Assembly: GCF_002741985.1 (NCBI RefSeq) | Contig: NZ_APHW01000103.1 | Location: 124,001 to 188,000, forward strand | Reading direction: 5' to 3' | Length of the DNA: 64,000 nucleotides | Source: Vibrio rotiferianus CAIM 577 = LMG 21460 | Lineage (GTDB): Bacteria > Pseudomonadota > Gammaproteobacteria > Enterobacterales > Vibrionaceae | Part shown: positions 9,686-17,661 of the stretch, in pieces | How positions within the stretch are numbered: the stretch's first letter is position 1 | Layout: each line of letters begins with the position of its first letter | Made by a program: the position numbers and the translations under genes | Notes under the pieces: model-generated | The model's input: only the letters and a program-made list of their open reading frames with translations | Told to the model about the DNA's origin: nothing | The model's database searches: none

Positions 9686-10705
9686 ATGGCTCCGCAATCT
9701 AATCGCAAAGACTTACATCTTGACGCTGTTTTACATCATGACATGAACATGAAAAGCAAAACGGCGGGCTTTGAGTCTATCGAATTCGAGCATTGCGCAT
9801 TGCCTGAATGTGACTTTAACGACATCGATCTTTCGAGCGAGTTTCTTGGCCATTCATTAACGCTGCCGTTCTTGATCAGTTCCATGACGGGTGGCGCAAA
9901 AGATGCAGAGATCATCAACTGTCGTCTGGCAGAAGCGGCCAGTGAAATGGGCATTGCGATGGGGGTTGGTTCGCAGCGAGTGAGCCTAGAAGACAGCCTA
10001 CATTCAGGTTTGGGCAAAACCATTCGTGATCTCGCTAAAGGCGTGCCTTTGTATTCCAACTTGGGTGCCGCTCAACTGAGAGATAAACAACGTCTCGATA
10101 ACGCTCAACGTGCAGTCGACTTTATCCAAGCGGACGCTTTATTTGTGCATCTCAACCCTATGCAAGAAGCCTTTCAGCAGAATGGTGACCATGATTGGAT
10201 TGGTGTACTTAAATCGATTGAGCAGCTAAAACAGCGCGTTGATGTCCCGATGATCATCAAAGAGGTCGGCTTTGGCATCAGTGGTGCAGTAGCCAAGCAG
10301 CTTGTGGACGCGGGTGTGGATGCGATTGATGTTGCAGGCGCTGGTGGCACGAGTTGGTCTGCGGTTGAAGGTTACTGCCAAACAGACAACAAGATGCAGC
10401 GCGCTGCGGAGCTATTTCGTGACTGGGGCATTCCAACGGCCAAGTGTCTAGAGCAAATCCACGCTCAATACCCTAACTTACCTTTAATTGCCTCTGGTGG
10501 CGTACATAACGGCTTAGAAGCGGCAAAAGCGATACACCTTGGTGCTAACCTTGTTGGCCAAGCTGGTGCGGTATTAAAAGCTGCGACAATCAGCACGCAA
10601 TCTGTCGTCGACCACTTTGAACAAATGGCATTAGAGTTACGTTTAGCGTGCTTTGGTACAGGTTCTGCGAACCTTCAAGCCCTGACTCAAGCTCGTCGTC
10701 TTTAA
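9686..10705 (+). CDS. fni: Type 2 isopentenyl-diphosphate delta-isomerase
   Basis: This FMN- and NADPH-dependent isomerase interconverts IPP and DMAPP in isoprenoid synthesis. The 339-residue length is normal. Signatures: the N-terminal NRKDLHLDAVL (6-16), SSMTGG (65-70), GVGSQR (93-98), the glycine-rich FMN phosphate site DAIDVAGAGGTSW near residue 212-224, and the C-terminal ASGGVHNGLEAAKAIHLGA. The ATG follows an AGGGTGA ribosome site. It is a single gene; no mevalonate pathway genes are nearby, so it probably balances the IPP/DMAPP pool supplied by another pathway. Confidence 0.93.
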   Translation: MAPQSNRKDLHLDAVLHHDMNMKSKTAGFESIEFEHCALPECDFNDIDLSSEFLGHSLTLPFLISSMTGGAKDAEIINCRLAEAASEMGIAMGVGSQRVSLEDSLHSGLGKTIRDLAKGVPLYSNLGAAQLRDKQRLDNAQRAVDFIQADALFVHLNPMQEAFQQNGDHDWIGVLKSIEQLKQRVDVPMIIKEVGFGISGAVAKQLVDAGVDAIDVAGAGGTSWSAVEGYCQTDNKMQRAAELFRDWGIPTAKCLEQIHAQYPNLPLIASGGVHNGLEAAKAIHLGANLVGQAGAVLKAATISTQSVVDHFEQMALELRLACFGTGSANLQALTQARRL

Positions 10706-10867
10706 ACTAAATTACTCACATTCACTCACTTATCGATGCAGTTAGATTGAACTTGCCGAATTTTTCCTCTTTTACAGAGCAAGAGTCTATAAATTGTCTG
10801 AGTCCTAACACTTGCACTGATATTTTGGGTATAGTCCATTCATCAATTGAAAGTGGAACCTAAATTT

Positions 10868-11131
10868 ATGAAAAAATTGGTAATGCTACTGTTAGCGGCA
10901 ACAGCGCTAACAGCGTGTTCTGACGAAGTGGGTACGGAAGCTTGGTGTAAAGACATGCGCGAAAAGCCAAAAACGGAATGGACAGCGGACAATGCGGTTG
11001 ATTTCGCGAAGCACTGTGTTCTGCAAGATGGCATCGGTAGCGAACAGTGGTGTGAAGACCTAAAAGAAAAACCAAAAGGTGAATGGACGGCAAACGAAGC
11101 AACAGGTTTTGCTAAGCACTGCGTGTTCTAA
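10868..11131 (+). CDS. Small lipoprotein with two DUF3012 repeats
   Basis: An 87-residue predicted lipoprotein. The start at 10868 was chosen over the in-frame ATG at 10847 because it gives a clean signal peptide, MKKLVMLLLAATALTAC, with the lipobox LTAC. The mature part consists of two near-identical units of about 34 residues, each with E-x-WC, KPK-x-EWTA and FAKHCV, so each carries a conserved Cys pair. This is the DUF3012 motif in tandem. Function is unknown; the paired cysteines suggest disulfide-stabilised small domains in the periplasm. A strong terminator follows directly. Confidence 0.82.
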   Translation: MKKLVMLLLAATALTACSDEVGTEAWCKDMREKPKTEWTADNAVDFAKHCVLQDGIGSEQWCEDLKEKPKGEWTANEATGFAKHCVF

Positions 11132-11150
11132 ATTGACCGAACAAAAAAAG

Positions 11151-11180
11151 AGAAAGCCGAGCATTACGCTCGGCTTTCTT
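11151..11180 (+). terminator. Rho-independent terminator
   Basis: A perfect 12-bp stem, AGAAAGCCGAGC (11151-11162) with GCTCGGCTTTCT (11168-11179) and a 5-base loop, with A-rich sequence before it and a short T-rich end. It ends the DUF3012 lipoprotein gene. Confidence 0.85.
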
Positions 11181-11300
11181 GTATCTGTCTGTTGACTCTC
11201 AATTTTTCGTTCCATTTTTGCAAACCTGATTTACTTATCTTTATTTCGTCTTATTGGGCTGGCATGGTTGTCGTCATTCCAATAAGAGAAGGACTAAAAA

Positions 11301-11702
11301 ATGGAAGTACTCAAAGGCTCATGTCTGTGTGGCAAGGTGAAACTCGAAGTCGCGGATGAATTCAAATACATGGGCAATTGTCATTGCTCTGAATGCCGAA
11401 AATTTACCGGATCCGATTACTCATCGGCGGGTGGCGTTGCACTGGATAAACTGATTGTTATTGAGGGTGCGGAACATATCCAAACCTATCAGAAGAGTGC
11501 CAATACCGAACTCTCATTCTGCCGTCACTGCGGCTCTAGCCTTTATTCGAAAAAGAACAACGGTATCGTCAATGTGCGCTTGGGTATTCTTGATGATGTG
11601 CCTTCCCATAAGCCAAGCTTCCATATTTTTGTCGCATCCAAAGCGCCTTGGAATGACATTACTGATGACCTCAAGCAATTCGAAGCTGAACCTAAGCTAT
11701 AA
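11301..11702 (+). CDS. GFA-family zinc protein (CENP-V/GFA domain)
   Basis: A 133-residue protein of the glutathione-dependent formaldehyde-activating (GFA/CENP-V) family. The zinc-binding cysteines are visible: C8-x-C10, C27-x-C29-xx-C32 and C74-xx-C77, inside GSCLCG, NCHCSECRKFTG and CRHCGSSL. In named members the domain was proposed to help glutathione react with formaldehyde, but most bacterial homologues have no tested role. An AGAGAAGGA ribosome site precedes the ATG. It is a single-gene unit between two terminators. Confidence 0.88.
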   Translation: MEVLKGSCLCGKVKLEVADEFKYMGNCHCSECRKFTGSDYSSAGGVALDKLIVIEGAEHIQTYQKSANTELSFCRHCGSSLYSKKNNGIVNVRLGILDDVPSHKPSFHIFVASKAPWNDITDDLKQFEAEPKL

Positions 11703-11760
11703 GCAGGTTTGAGGCTGAGCGCCGTACCAAATCAGAAAGCATTTAAAGTTGTGAGATAGA

Positions 11761-11783
11761 GCCACTCAAATGAGTGGCTTTTT
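11761..11783 (+). terminator. Rho-independent terminator
   Basis: GCCACTCA (11761-11768), 2-base loop, TGAGTGGC (11771-11778), then TTTTT. It ends the GFA gene. Confidence 0.82.
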
Positions 11784-11858
11784 GCTTTTGAGTGGCAGTA
11801 ATATCCGACACTATACGGATACGGTTAAATAACATCGACAGATTTTGGGAGAACATCA

Positions 11859-12572
11859 GTGAGCGAAGAATACAACCAAGCCATCTCTAAGCATTACGCG
11901 GCTTATCGTCCGCCGCTGCATCAAGTCATCCTACAAGCTAATTTAGGTGCGTTACCCCAGTTTCAGTTGGGATTAGATATTGGCTGTGGAACGGGCGTAT
12001 CAACACTGGCATTGGCTAAATACTGTCAGCAACTGCATGGTGTGGATCCAAGCACGTCAATGATTGAGCAAACCAAACCATCAGCAGGTATTGAGTATCA
12101 TGTCGGCGATGGTGAGCATGTGCCATTACCAGACAACAGTGTGGATGTCGTGACGTTTGCAGGCTCACTTTCTTACGCAAAGTCTGTGGCTTTGGTGACT
12201 GAACTTCAACGCGTTTGCCAATCTGCAGCGCACGTTGTGGTGTACGATTTTGAAGTGTTGCTCGAAAAGCCCCTCAAGCTATTAGGCATAGAGATGGAAC
12301 TGACGGAGTCCAACTATGACCATGCTATCAACTTCAGTGATTGTGACGCTTTTCAAGCGATGAAGGTTTACAAAGAGACCGTAGAGTTAGAAGTCAGCGC
12401 TGAAGAGCTGGCGCATGTGCTGTTTTCTTCTTCAAAGCGTTACAACAAGTTGGTTGAGGCATTCGCAGGAGACGACCCATTCGCAAACGCTGTTGAGGCT
12501 TTGAAGCAGCTTAGCCAAAAACACGTTATTCAAGCTGATACCTATTTCGCGATGTACCAGATAAATGCGTGA
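11859..12572 (+). CDS. Class I SAM-dependent methyltransferase
   Basis: This 237-residue protein has the Rossmann methyltransferase fold. Motif I is LDIGCGTGVSTLALA (about residues 39-53), the acidic end of strand 2 is GVDPSTSMIEQ, and the region VPLPDNSVDVVTFAGSLSYA matches motifs II-III of the Methyltransf_11 type. The start is GTG with a TGGGAG ribosome site nine bases upstream. The substrate cannot be inferred, and neighbours give no pathway. A short hairpin downstream ends the unit. Confidence 0.85.
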   Translation: MSEEYNQAISKHYAAYRPPLHQVILQANLGALPQFQLGLDIGCGTGVSTLALAKYCQQLHGVDPSTSMIEQTKPSAGIEYHVGDGEHVPLPDNSVDVVTFAGSLSYAKSVALVTELQRVCQSAAHVVVYDFEVLLEKPLKLLGIEMELTESNYDHAINFSDCDAFQAMKVYKETVELEVSAEELAHVLFSSSKRYNKLVEAFAGDDPFANAVEALKQLSQKHVIQADTYFAMYQINA

Positions 12573-12597
12573 AGCTCACACCAATTAATGACTTACC

Positions 12598-12624
12598 AAG
12601 GCCGCTATCACTGTGGCCTTTTTG
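12598..12624 (+). terminator. Rho-independent terminator
   Basis: AAGGCC (12598-12603) pairs with GGCCTT (12615-12620), followed by TTTT, 25 bases after the methyltransferase stop. In the remaining gap up to 12871 I see no convincing gene or RNA. Confidence 0.7.
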
Positions 12625-12871
12625 TTCCGTGAAACTTTGAAATACGCTCCGTCTTTCTTTTATATGTGAACCCCCAGACAGTTTTGAGTAAACGATGACA
12701 TCTATAAGTTATTCACAATAGAAGTGAGGGGGAATTCAAATTCTAGATACGGAAGCTTGTGATAGTCTCATTTCGATTGTGGCTCAACTCATTATTTATG
12801 AAGCACTTCGCCATCACTTCATATCGAATTGTTGCTCCATCATAAACCTTTATTGATACCGAGAACTTATC

Positions 12872-13117
12872 GTGGCAAAAGCATTAAAAATTGAATCAGG
12901 TCACTATTTAAATATGGATCATGTCGTGAAGTTCTTACTCGCGAGCGACTCTATTGAAATTATATTATCGATTGATACTTTACCTATTTTTCATATTGGC
13001 ATTGAAGGAAAGACGGGTTACGCCGAGTGTTTTGTCTCAGTAGAAGAGTTCCACCGAATTAAGCGTGAGCTGTGTGATTACATGGGAATCGATGAGCCAA
13101 CGGCATTAGTTGATTGA
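12872..13117 (+). CDS. Hypothetical protein, 81 aa
   Basis: A small acidic soluble protein of unknown family. The start is GTG preceded by GAGAAC. The predicted fold is mixed alpha/beta with an inner strand-rich part (IEIILSIDTLPIFHIGIEG) and a C-terminal helix. No signal peptide or membrane segment. I do not recognise it. Codon use and the ribosome site favour a real gene; it stands alone 140 bases before the next one. Confidence 0.6.
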   Translation: MAKALKIESGHYLNMDHVVKFLLASDSIEIILSIDTLPIFHIGIEGKTGYAECFVSVEEFHRIKRELCDYMGIDEPTALVD

Positions 13118-13257
13118 TTACCCAAAAATGACAGCAAAATTACGAGAACAGTACGCGAAGTCGCAACTTATAGTCTAACTTTTAACAATCACTGGCTAGG
13201 GTGAGCAGAACACAGCGGTGAACGTCGCCCGTTCCACTAAATACAATAAGGGACTTT

Positions 13258-13710
13258 ATGTCTGACAAATACCGACCTATGATCCAAGACTTTTTTCAGG
13301 TATTCGAAGCCCTGAATCAATATGTCTTGGACTCTTATGGTGAATTAGCAACGTGGGAAACCCAATTAGTAAGGCTTGATATTAACCAAGGTGATAAAGA
13401 AAAGTCGTATGACGTTGCGCAGATTGCAAGCATGCTGAACGTTTCTGAGGATGCAGTAAAGTCATTCTTAGTGATATACAGCTTCCTAAGCAACAACCTT
13501 TACGATCTCATTGGTAACCGTGAATATGAAGATTGGGGGACGGACGGCGACAGCCTGCAAGTTGAGTACTCGGATCTTACTATTGAATCGTTTGATGCAG
13601 ACCAAATTGCTCCGTTAATGGAACGCCGCGTCTACTTCGAGTGGACGTTTGATGCGTTACAGCGATCGTATGATGAAATGATGGCGATTAAACACGGTAG
13701 AATAGCTTAA
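13258..13710 (+). CDS. Hypothetical protein, 150 aa
   Basis: A soluble acidic protein, mostly helical, starting with ATG after AATAAGGGA. Residues about 48-70 (SYDVAQIASMLNVSEDAVKS) resemble a helix-turn-helix-like segment, but the rest does not match a regulator I know. No signal peptide. A terminator follows at 13761. Function unknown; it is placed among single-gene units of small proteins. Confidence 0.65.
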   Translation: MSDKYRPMIQDFFQVFEALNQYVLDSYGELATWETQLVRLDINQGDKEKSYDVAQIASMLNVSEDAVKSFLVIYSFLSNNLYDLIGNREYEDWGTDGDSLQVEYSDLTIESFDADQIAPLMERRVYFEWTFDALQRSYDEMMAIKHGRIA

Positions 13711-13760
13711 TCAGGTTAACGTATAGCTAGACAAGTCACTTTACATAAATAAAGACAAGT

Positions 13761-13788
13761 GCCGCTCGTTGTAGCGGCTTTGTTTTTT
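13761..13788 (+). terminator. Rho-independent terminator
   Basis: GCCGCT (13761-13766), 6-base loop, AGCGGC (13773-13778), then TTTGTTTTTT. It ends the 13258 gene. Confidence 0.82.
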
Positions 13789-13895
13789 GGGGCTTTCAAG
13801 CGTTTCTGTTTCCTCTTCTTACAACTCTTGAATTAAAATCTCTTTGTTAATCACGTATTGTGATGATTAGCGATTTACTTGTTAGAAGAACAAAT

Positions 13896-14318
13896 ATGAA
13901 AAAGACAATCTCAACAATGGCTTTAGCAATGGCACTTGTCGGCTGTGATAACGCAAGCAAAGCCATCGACCAAGCACAAGAAGCCGCAAACAAAGCGATT
14001 GATACGGTTCAAGAGCAGATGGATTCAGTAGAGGAAGCGTTCAACCTGGACCAATTTGGTGATGCTGCGGAATCTGCAGAAGAACTTGCTGCATCGGTTG
14101 AAGAAGCAATGAATGTGGATTTCAGCGACCCTGAAGCGCTTATTGAAGCGAAAGAACACATTGCTAATGCGTACGCTTGTTTGGTGGAAGCATCTTCTGA
14201 ATCGACAGTGGATAAGGTGATGGACAAAGTGATGTCATCTATCGGCAGCGAAGAAACCAAATCTCTGATTGAAGAAGGCATTGAGAAAGCACAAGCAGCG
14301 AAAGAATGCGTGATGTAA
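13896..14318 (+). CDS. Small acidic lipoprotein, helical
   Basis: A 140-residue predicted lipoprotein. The start at 13896 is preferred over 13860 because it follows AGAAGAAC and gives a standard signal peptide ending in LVGC (lipobox; Cys at residue 17). The mature protein is strongly acidic and Ala/Glu-rich with long amphipathic helices (AIDQAQEAANKAIDTVQEQM and so on), which suggests a coiled-coil or helical bundle. Two later cysteines (ACLV and KECVM) could form a disulfide. No family recognised. A perfect terminator follows. Confidence 0.72.
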   Translation: MKKTISTMALAMALVGCDNASKAIDQAQEAANKAIDTVQEQMDSVEEAFNLDQFGDAAESAEELAASVEEAMNVDFSDPEALIEAKEHIANAYACLVEASSESTVDKVMDKVMSSIGSEETKSLIEEGIEKAQAAKECVM

Positions 14319-14345
14319 TCGCTTTCAGTGAATCAAACCGATGAA

Positions 14346-14373
14346 AAAGGGGATAGTGTTATCCCCTTTGTTG
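14346..14373 (+). terminator. Rho-independent terminator
   Basis: AAAGGGGATA (14346-14355), loop GTGT, TATCCCCTTT (14360-14369): a 10-bp perfect stem followed by a weak T-rich tail. Confidence 0.82.
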
Positions 14374-14512
14374 TTTAGAAGCACCTTAATAATCAACAAA
14401 AATAGATAGAGACAATAGCAAATATAGCTTTTTAGTATCTTAGCTTTATGGTGACCACTTTCGTCAGTTTCTACGTAATAAAGTTCGTTTATTGTATTAA
14501 TGGCGGTGCATC

Positions 14513-14728
14513 ATGAATCGAGTTCACCCTAAAAAGTTACTTCGCAGCAAATGGACAGCGACAGAACCGGTAAACAAAGAAAAGCACTTCATCATTTCAG
14601 AAATGGAGTTTGATGAGGAAGGCAATGTCGTGAGATGCGTGATTGAAGCTGTCATGACCAAGCGAGAGCGCGAGTTGGATTGGCATGATCTGAAAGACAC
14701 ACAACAATGGCGGCAAGGATGGAAATAG
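14513..14728 (+). CDS. TIGR02450-type Trp-rich small protein
   Basis: A 71-residue protein with the conserved N-terminus of the TIGR02450 family (HPKKLLRSKWTA, then KEKHFIISEMEFDEEGNV). It has four tryptophans: one in the N-terminal SKWTA and three in the C-terminal half (ELDWHDLKDTQQWRQGW). The family is widespread in gamma-proteobacteria and uncharacterised. No signal peptide; probably cytosolic. It is a single gene. Confidence 0.78.
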   Translation: MNRVHPKKLLRSKWTATEPVNKEKHFIISEMEFDEEGNVVRCVIEAVMTKRERELDWHDLKDTQQWRQGWK

Positions 14729-14851
14729 CATCGGTGCGATGACCAAAAACGAGATGGAGTTAGAAAAGTCACCAAAATCAGTAGGCTCGTGGTAGAGGCT
14801 CTGCTATTAATTGGTGGGTGATTTTATTTATTCATGTTCTGAGGTAATGCC

Positions 14852-15229
14852 ATGATCGATTTCGACAGCTCGTCGGTTTTCAAACTTAAACCGATTGAAG
14901 TTTCTAATGTACGTGAAGACTTCCACAAGTTTTTGATTGAGGGTGAGAGTATTTTCGCTGGCTTCAAAACGGTACGTGACCAAGTGGTGTTCACCAACAA
15001 GCGTGTGATAGCGGCGAATGTACAAGGGATCACGGGCTCAAAAGTCGACTATACTTCACTGCCTTACAGTAAGATCAATGCTTTCTCGATTGAAACATCG
15101 GGTACGTTTGATTTGGACTGTGAGATCGAGTTATTCCTGAGTGAAGTTGGGCGCGTACGTTTTGAGATAAGAGGTTCTTTCGACTTAGTGTCGTTCAACA
15201 AAATGATCAGTGAGCACGTCCTCGGATAG
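14852..15229 (+). CDS. Bacterial PH-domain protein (DUF1696 type)
   Basis: A 125-residue protein that fits the bacterial PH-like domain first described as DUF1696 (YozO-like). Typical elements are FLIEGESIFAGFKTVRDQVVFTNKRVIAANVQGI (around residues 29-62, core FTNKRVI) and SLPYSKINAFSIETSGTFDLDCEIEL, the strand pattern of the domain, with a C-terminal helix. The role of these single-domain proteins is not known. A short hairpin (GAAGC 15252 / GCTTC 15268, then TTTTTT) follows. Confidence 0.82.
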   Translation: MIDFDSSSVFKLKPIEVSNVREDFHKFLIEGESIFAGFKTVRDQVVFTNKRVIAANVQGITGSKVDYTSLPYSKINAFSIETSGTFDLDCEIELFLSEVGRVRFEIRGSFDLVSFNKMISEHVLG

Positions 15230-15251
15230 ATATTAGTGAAGCAAAGTAAAC

Positions 15252-15276
15252 GAAGCGTATTATGCTTCCTTTTTTA
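15252..15276 (+). terminator. Weak Rho-independent terminator
   Basis: GAAGC (15252-15256) pairs with GCTTC (15264-15268), then CTTTTTT. Five-pair stem, after the PH-domain gene. Confidence 0.55.
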
Positions 15277-15396
15277 TGCATTTCATGGTTCGTTTATAAG
15301 GTAGGAGAATGACATTCCAAAGCCTTCGCTTTGTATAACACCGCTACAAACTGCCGAAATAATCAGTTCTATAAATCAACAGATCTTGGTGTGCCA

Positions 15397-15684
15397 TCAA
15401 ACCAAAAAGAAGAAATATAAGAAGCAGACGAATGCGAGTAGCGTAGCCGAGATAATTGGGTAGATGATATAAGAATCTTGCTTGTTGGTTCGCTGGAAGC
15501 AAAGAAACGTTAGCAATACGTTGTAAATAACCAGCAGCATGCTGATCATGGTGCCGCTATTAAGAGATAAGCTCCACAATTGGGTGAGAAAGAAACCTAG
15601 CAGAATATAGTCAAATACGATCAACCAGAGAAAAGCTTTTTTAAGGCTATCCTTTTTTACAAGCTGATTGGATTGTTGATGCAT
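15397..15684 (-). CDS. Hypothetical small membrane protein, 95 aa
   Basis: A predicted 95-residue protein with three hydrophobic segments (about residues 18-38, 45-62 and 73-95). No conserved motif recognised and the ribosome site is weak (GAGCTCC). It lies between convergent-side repeats and the PH-domain gene, just beyond the inverted repeat at 15730-15781. It could be an ordinary small inner-membrane protein; the coding call rests mainly on length, hydrophobic pattern and the absence of a competing frame. Confidence 0.5.
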   Translation of the reverse strand: MHQQSNQLVKKDSLKKAFLWLIVFDYILLGFFLTQLWSLSLNSGTMISMLLVIYNVLLTFLCFQRTNKQDSYIIYPIISATLLAFVCFLYFFFLV

Positions 15685-15729
15685 ATTGGAGCTCAGAAAG
15701 AGAGTTAATAATGGTAACTATAGGTTACT

Positions 15730-15781
15730 AGGGTCTGTTAACTTTTTGCGGTTAAATAAGCTCAAAAAGTGAACAAACCCT
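15730..15781. repeat. 19-bp imperfect inverted repeat after lafU
   Basis: The arm at 15730-15748 (starting AGGGTCTGTTAAC) and the arm at 15763-15781 (ending GAACAAACCCT) match at 17 of 19 positions when reverse-complemented, with a 14-base loop. It lies 20 bases past the lafU stop. The ends begin AGGGT and finish ACCCT like insertion-sequence termini, but no transposase is present; it may be a tiny IS-derived remnant that now serves as a terminator. Confidence 0.6.
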
Positions 15782-15801
15782 AAGATTAGTGACCTACATT
15801 T

Positions 15802-16794
15802 TTATAGCTTTTGCAAGGCGGTATTAGATTTAGTCCCATCTGACGAATAAGAAATAACTTCCTGGCGAATGACTGGTTGGTTGAATTCTGCCTTCTCTTT
15901 GGCTTTTTGCAGGTCAGAGCCGTCTTGATTTCCAAAAAAAGTCTCTAAGACTTGTGCCGCAGGCGTTGTTAGAACAAATAGTTCTATGCGACGGTTCTCG
16001 CTTGAGTCTGGTTCTTCTGGATTTAGTAAGGCTCGATCTGACATCCCTGTCACTTGCATAACTCGAGCATCCGGCATGCCCCCAGAGACCAAGGTTTTTC
16101 TCGCCATATCTGCACGGGTTGCAGATAGAGCCCAGTTAGATTGCTTGCCCGCGCGCTGTTTGAATGGCGTAGCATCAGTGTGGCCACTAATTATAAGAGG
16201 GTTTCCAACGCGCTCAAATATAGGGGCTAATGCCAATAGCAAATCCTCAAAAAACGGTGTGAGTTCTGCCCCGCCACGACTAAACATGTGCTGCTTGTAA
16301 TCATCTTGCAATACCACTCGAAGACCTTGTGGCGTAACCGTGACGTTTACGTTTCCTTGGGCGCTTATCTGGGCCATCATGTCTTCAATGACTTTCGCCA
16401 GTAGAGCCAGCTGCTCTTGTGTATCAAAGTTTCCCGGGATAAGAGAGTCAATCTCTGGCCCATCTCCATCGCCTTGAAAATATGAGCTCACAACATGGTT
16501 TGAGTTATGTCTGCTTGGCACAGATGAATCCTGCGCCAAGTCGATAGGTGAAATGCTCTGTGATGTGTCAAACGGGTTACCATAACTTTGGTCAAATACA
16601 CTTGAACTGTGTAGATGAGCAACAATGGCTTTCCGCTCTTCTTTATCAACAACCTGCATTACCCATAAAACGAGAAACAGAGCCATTAACGCGATCATAA
16701 AATCAGCAAACGCAACCTTCCATGCACCACCGTGGTGTTCATCATGGCCGTGATTTTTAGAACGCTTAAAGACGACATGTTCTTGTTTTTGCAT
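15802..16794 (-). CDS. lafU: LafU, lateral flagellar stator protein (MotB-like)
   Basis: This is the peptidoglycan-anchored stator subunit of the lateral motor. One membrane segment near the N-terminus contains the proton-carrying aspartate in FADFMIALMALFLVLW (Asp31). An OmpA-like peptidoglycan-binding domain occupies about residues 160-280 (ISGHTDATPF, NWALSATRADMARKTLVSGG). The YADFM/FADFM type with a following MALFLVLW resembles proton-type MotB, fitting the known proton drive of lateral flagella. Its ATG overlaps the lafT stop by one base, so the pair is coupled. Confidence 0.95.
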   Translation of the reverse strand: MQKQEHVVFKRSKNHGHDEHHGGAWKVAFADFMIALMALFLVLWVMQVVDKEERKAIVAHLHSSSVFDQSYGNPFDTSQSISPIDLAQDSSVPSRHNSNHVVSSYFQGDGDGPEIDSLIPGNFDTQEQLALLAKVIEDMMAQISAQGNVNVTVTPQGLRVVLQDDYKQHMFSRGGAELTPFFEDLLLALAPIFERVGNPLIISGHTDATPFKQRAGKQSNWALSATRADMARKTLVSGGMPDARVMQVTGMSDRALLNPEEPDSSENRRIELFVLTTPAAQVLETFFGNQDGSDLQKAKEKAEFNQPVIRQEVISYSSDGTKSNTALQKL

Positions 16795-17651
16795 TAACCC
16801 TCCTGTTCAGCCAACCATTTTTCCATTTGATTGAAAGTTGGTTTTATATCGAGCTGAATGTGTTTACGCCCAGCGTCAATCGCAAGAAGTGTCGGCTTTT
16901 TCGCGATATAAGCAACAAGCGTCGCTCTAACGCATTCAAAGGCGGACATATCGCGTTTTACACGCTGTGCCATAGCATTACTGGTTGGATCTAAAAAACA
17001 GTAACAACCAAAAATACCAATAAATGTACCAACGAGGGCCGCTGCAACGTGATAACCAATCAAGGCAATTGAACCGTCAATTGCTTGCATCGTGATAATG
17101 ATGCCACCTACGGCTGCTAAAATACCGAACCCTGGTAGCGCTTCTGCTGTTCTTTGTAATGAACGAGAAGGGAGCAAAAGGTCGGTCTGTATTGCTTCGA
17201 TTTCCTGTTCTAACAGTCCCTCTAATTCATGAGGCGACATTTGTCCCATTGCCATTAAACGCAAATTGTCCGTAATGAAAGAAACAAGTCTAAAGTCACG
17301 GGCTACTAATGGGTATTTAGCGAAAATTGAGCTTTGCTCTGGGTTTTCAATATGTGAATCCAGAGATTTGAAACCTGTGCTTCGAATCGTCTCTAGTAGC
17401 ACTTGCAGCAGTGCCATCAGCTCCATGTAGTATTCACGTTCATCTTTAGGTGCTGACATGACCGAGCGGAGTTGAAGACGCATTTCTTTTAATACTTGAG
17501 GAGGGTTGCCGACAATGGTTGCACCAATGGCAGCACCGCCAATAATTAAGATTTCAGCGGGTTGCCAGATAGCAAGAAGGCTGCCACCTGCCCACATGTA
17601 ACCACCAAAAACACTCATAATGATAATGAGTGCACCGAGGAATTTTTGCAT
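16794..17651 (-). CDS. lafT: LafT, lateral flagellar stator protein (MotA-like)
   Basis: The proton-channel stator subunit has 285 residues with four membrane segments (about 1-20, 28-48, 172-192 and 200-222). The conserved proline region ALPGFGILAAVGGIIITMQA at the start of segment 3 and the charged cytoplasmic loop with RSTGFKSLDSHIENP match MotA. It is located directly before lafU and 10 bases after lafS, so it is the middle part of the late operon. Confidence 0.95.
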   Translation of the reverse strand: MQKFLGALIIIMSVFGGYMWAGGSLLAIWQPAEILIIGGAAIGATIVGNPPQVLKEMRLQLRSVMSAPKDEREYYMELMALLQVLLETIRSTGFKSLDSHIENPEQSSIFAKYPLVARDFRLVSFITDNLRLMAMGQMSPHELEGLLEQEIEAIQTDLLLPSRSLQRTAEALPGFGILAAVGGIIITMQAIDGSIALIGYHVAAALVGTFIGIFGCYCFLDPTSNAMAQRVKRDMSAFECVRATLVAYIAKKPTLLAIDAGRKHIQLDIKPTFNQMEKWLAEQEG

Positions 17652-17661
17652 TATTGAACTC

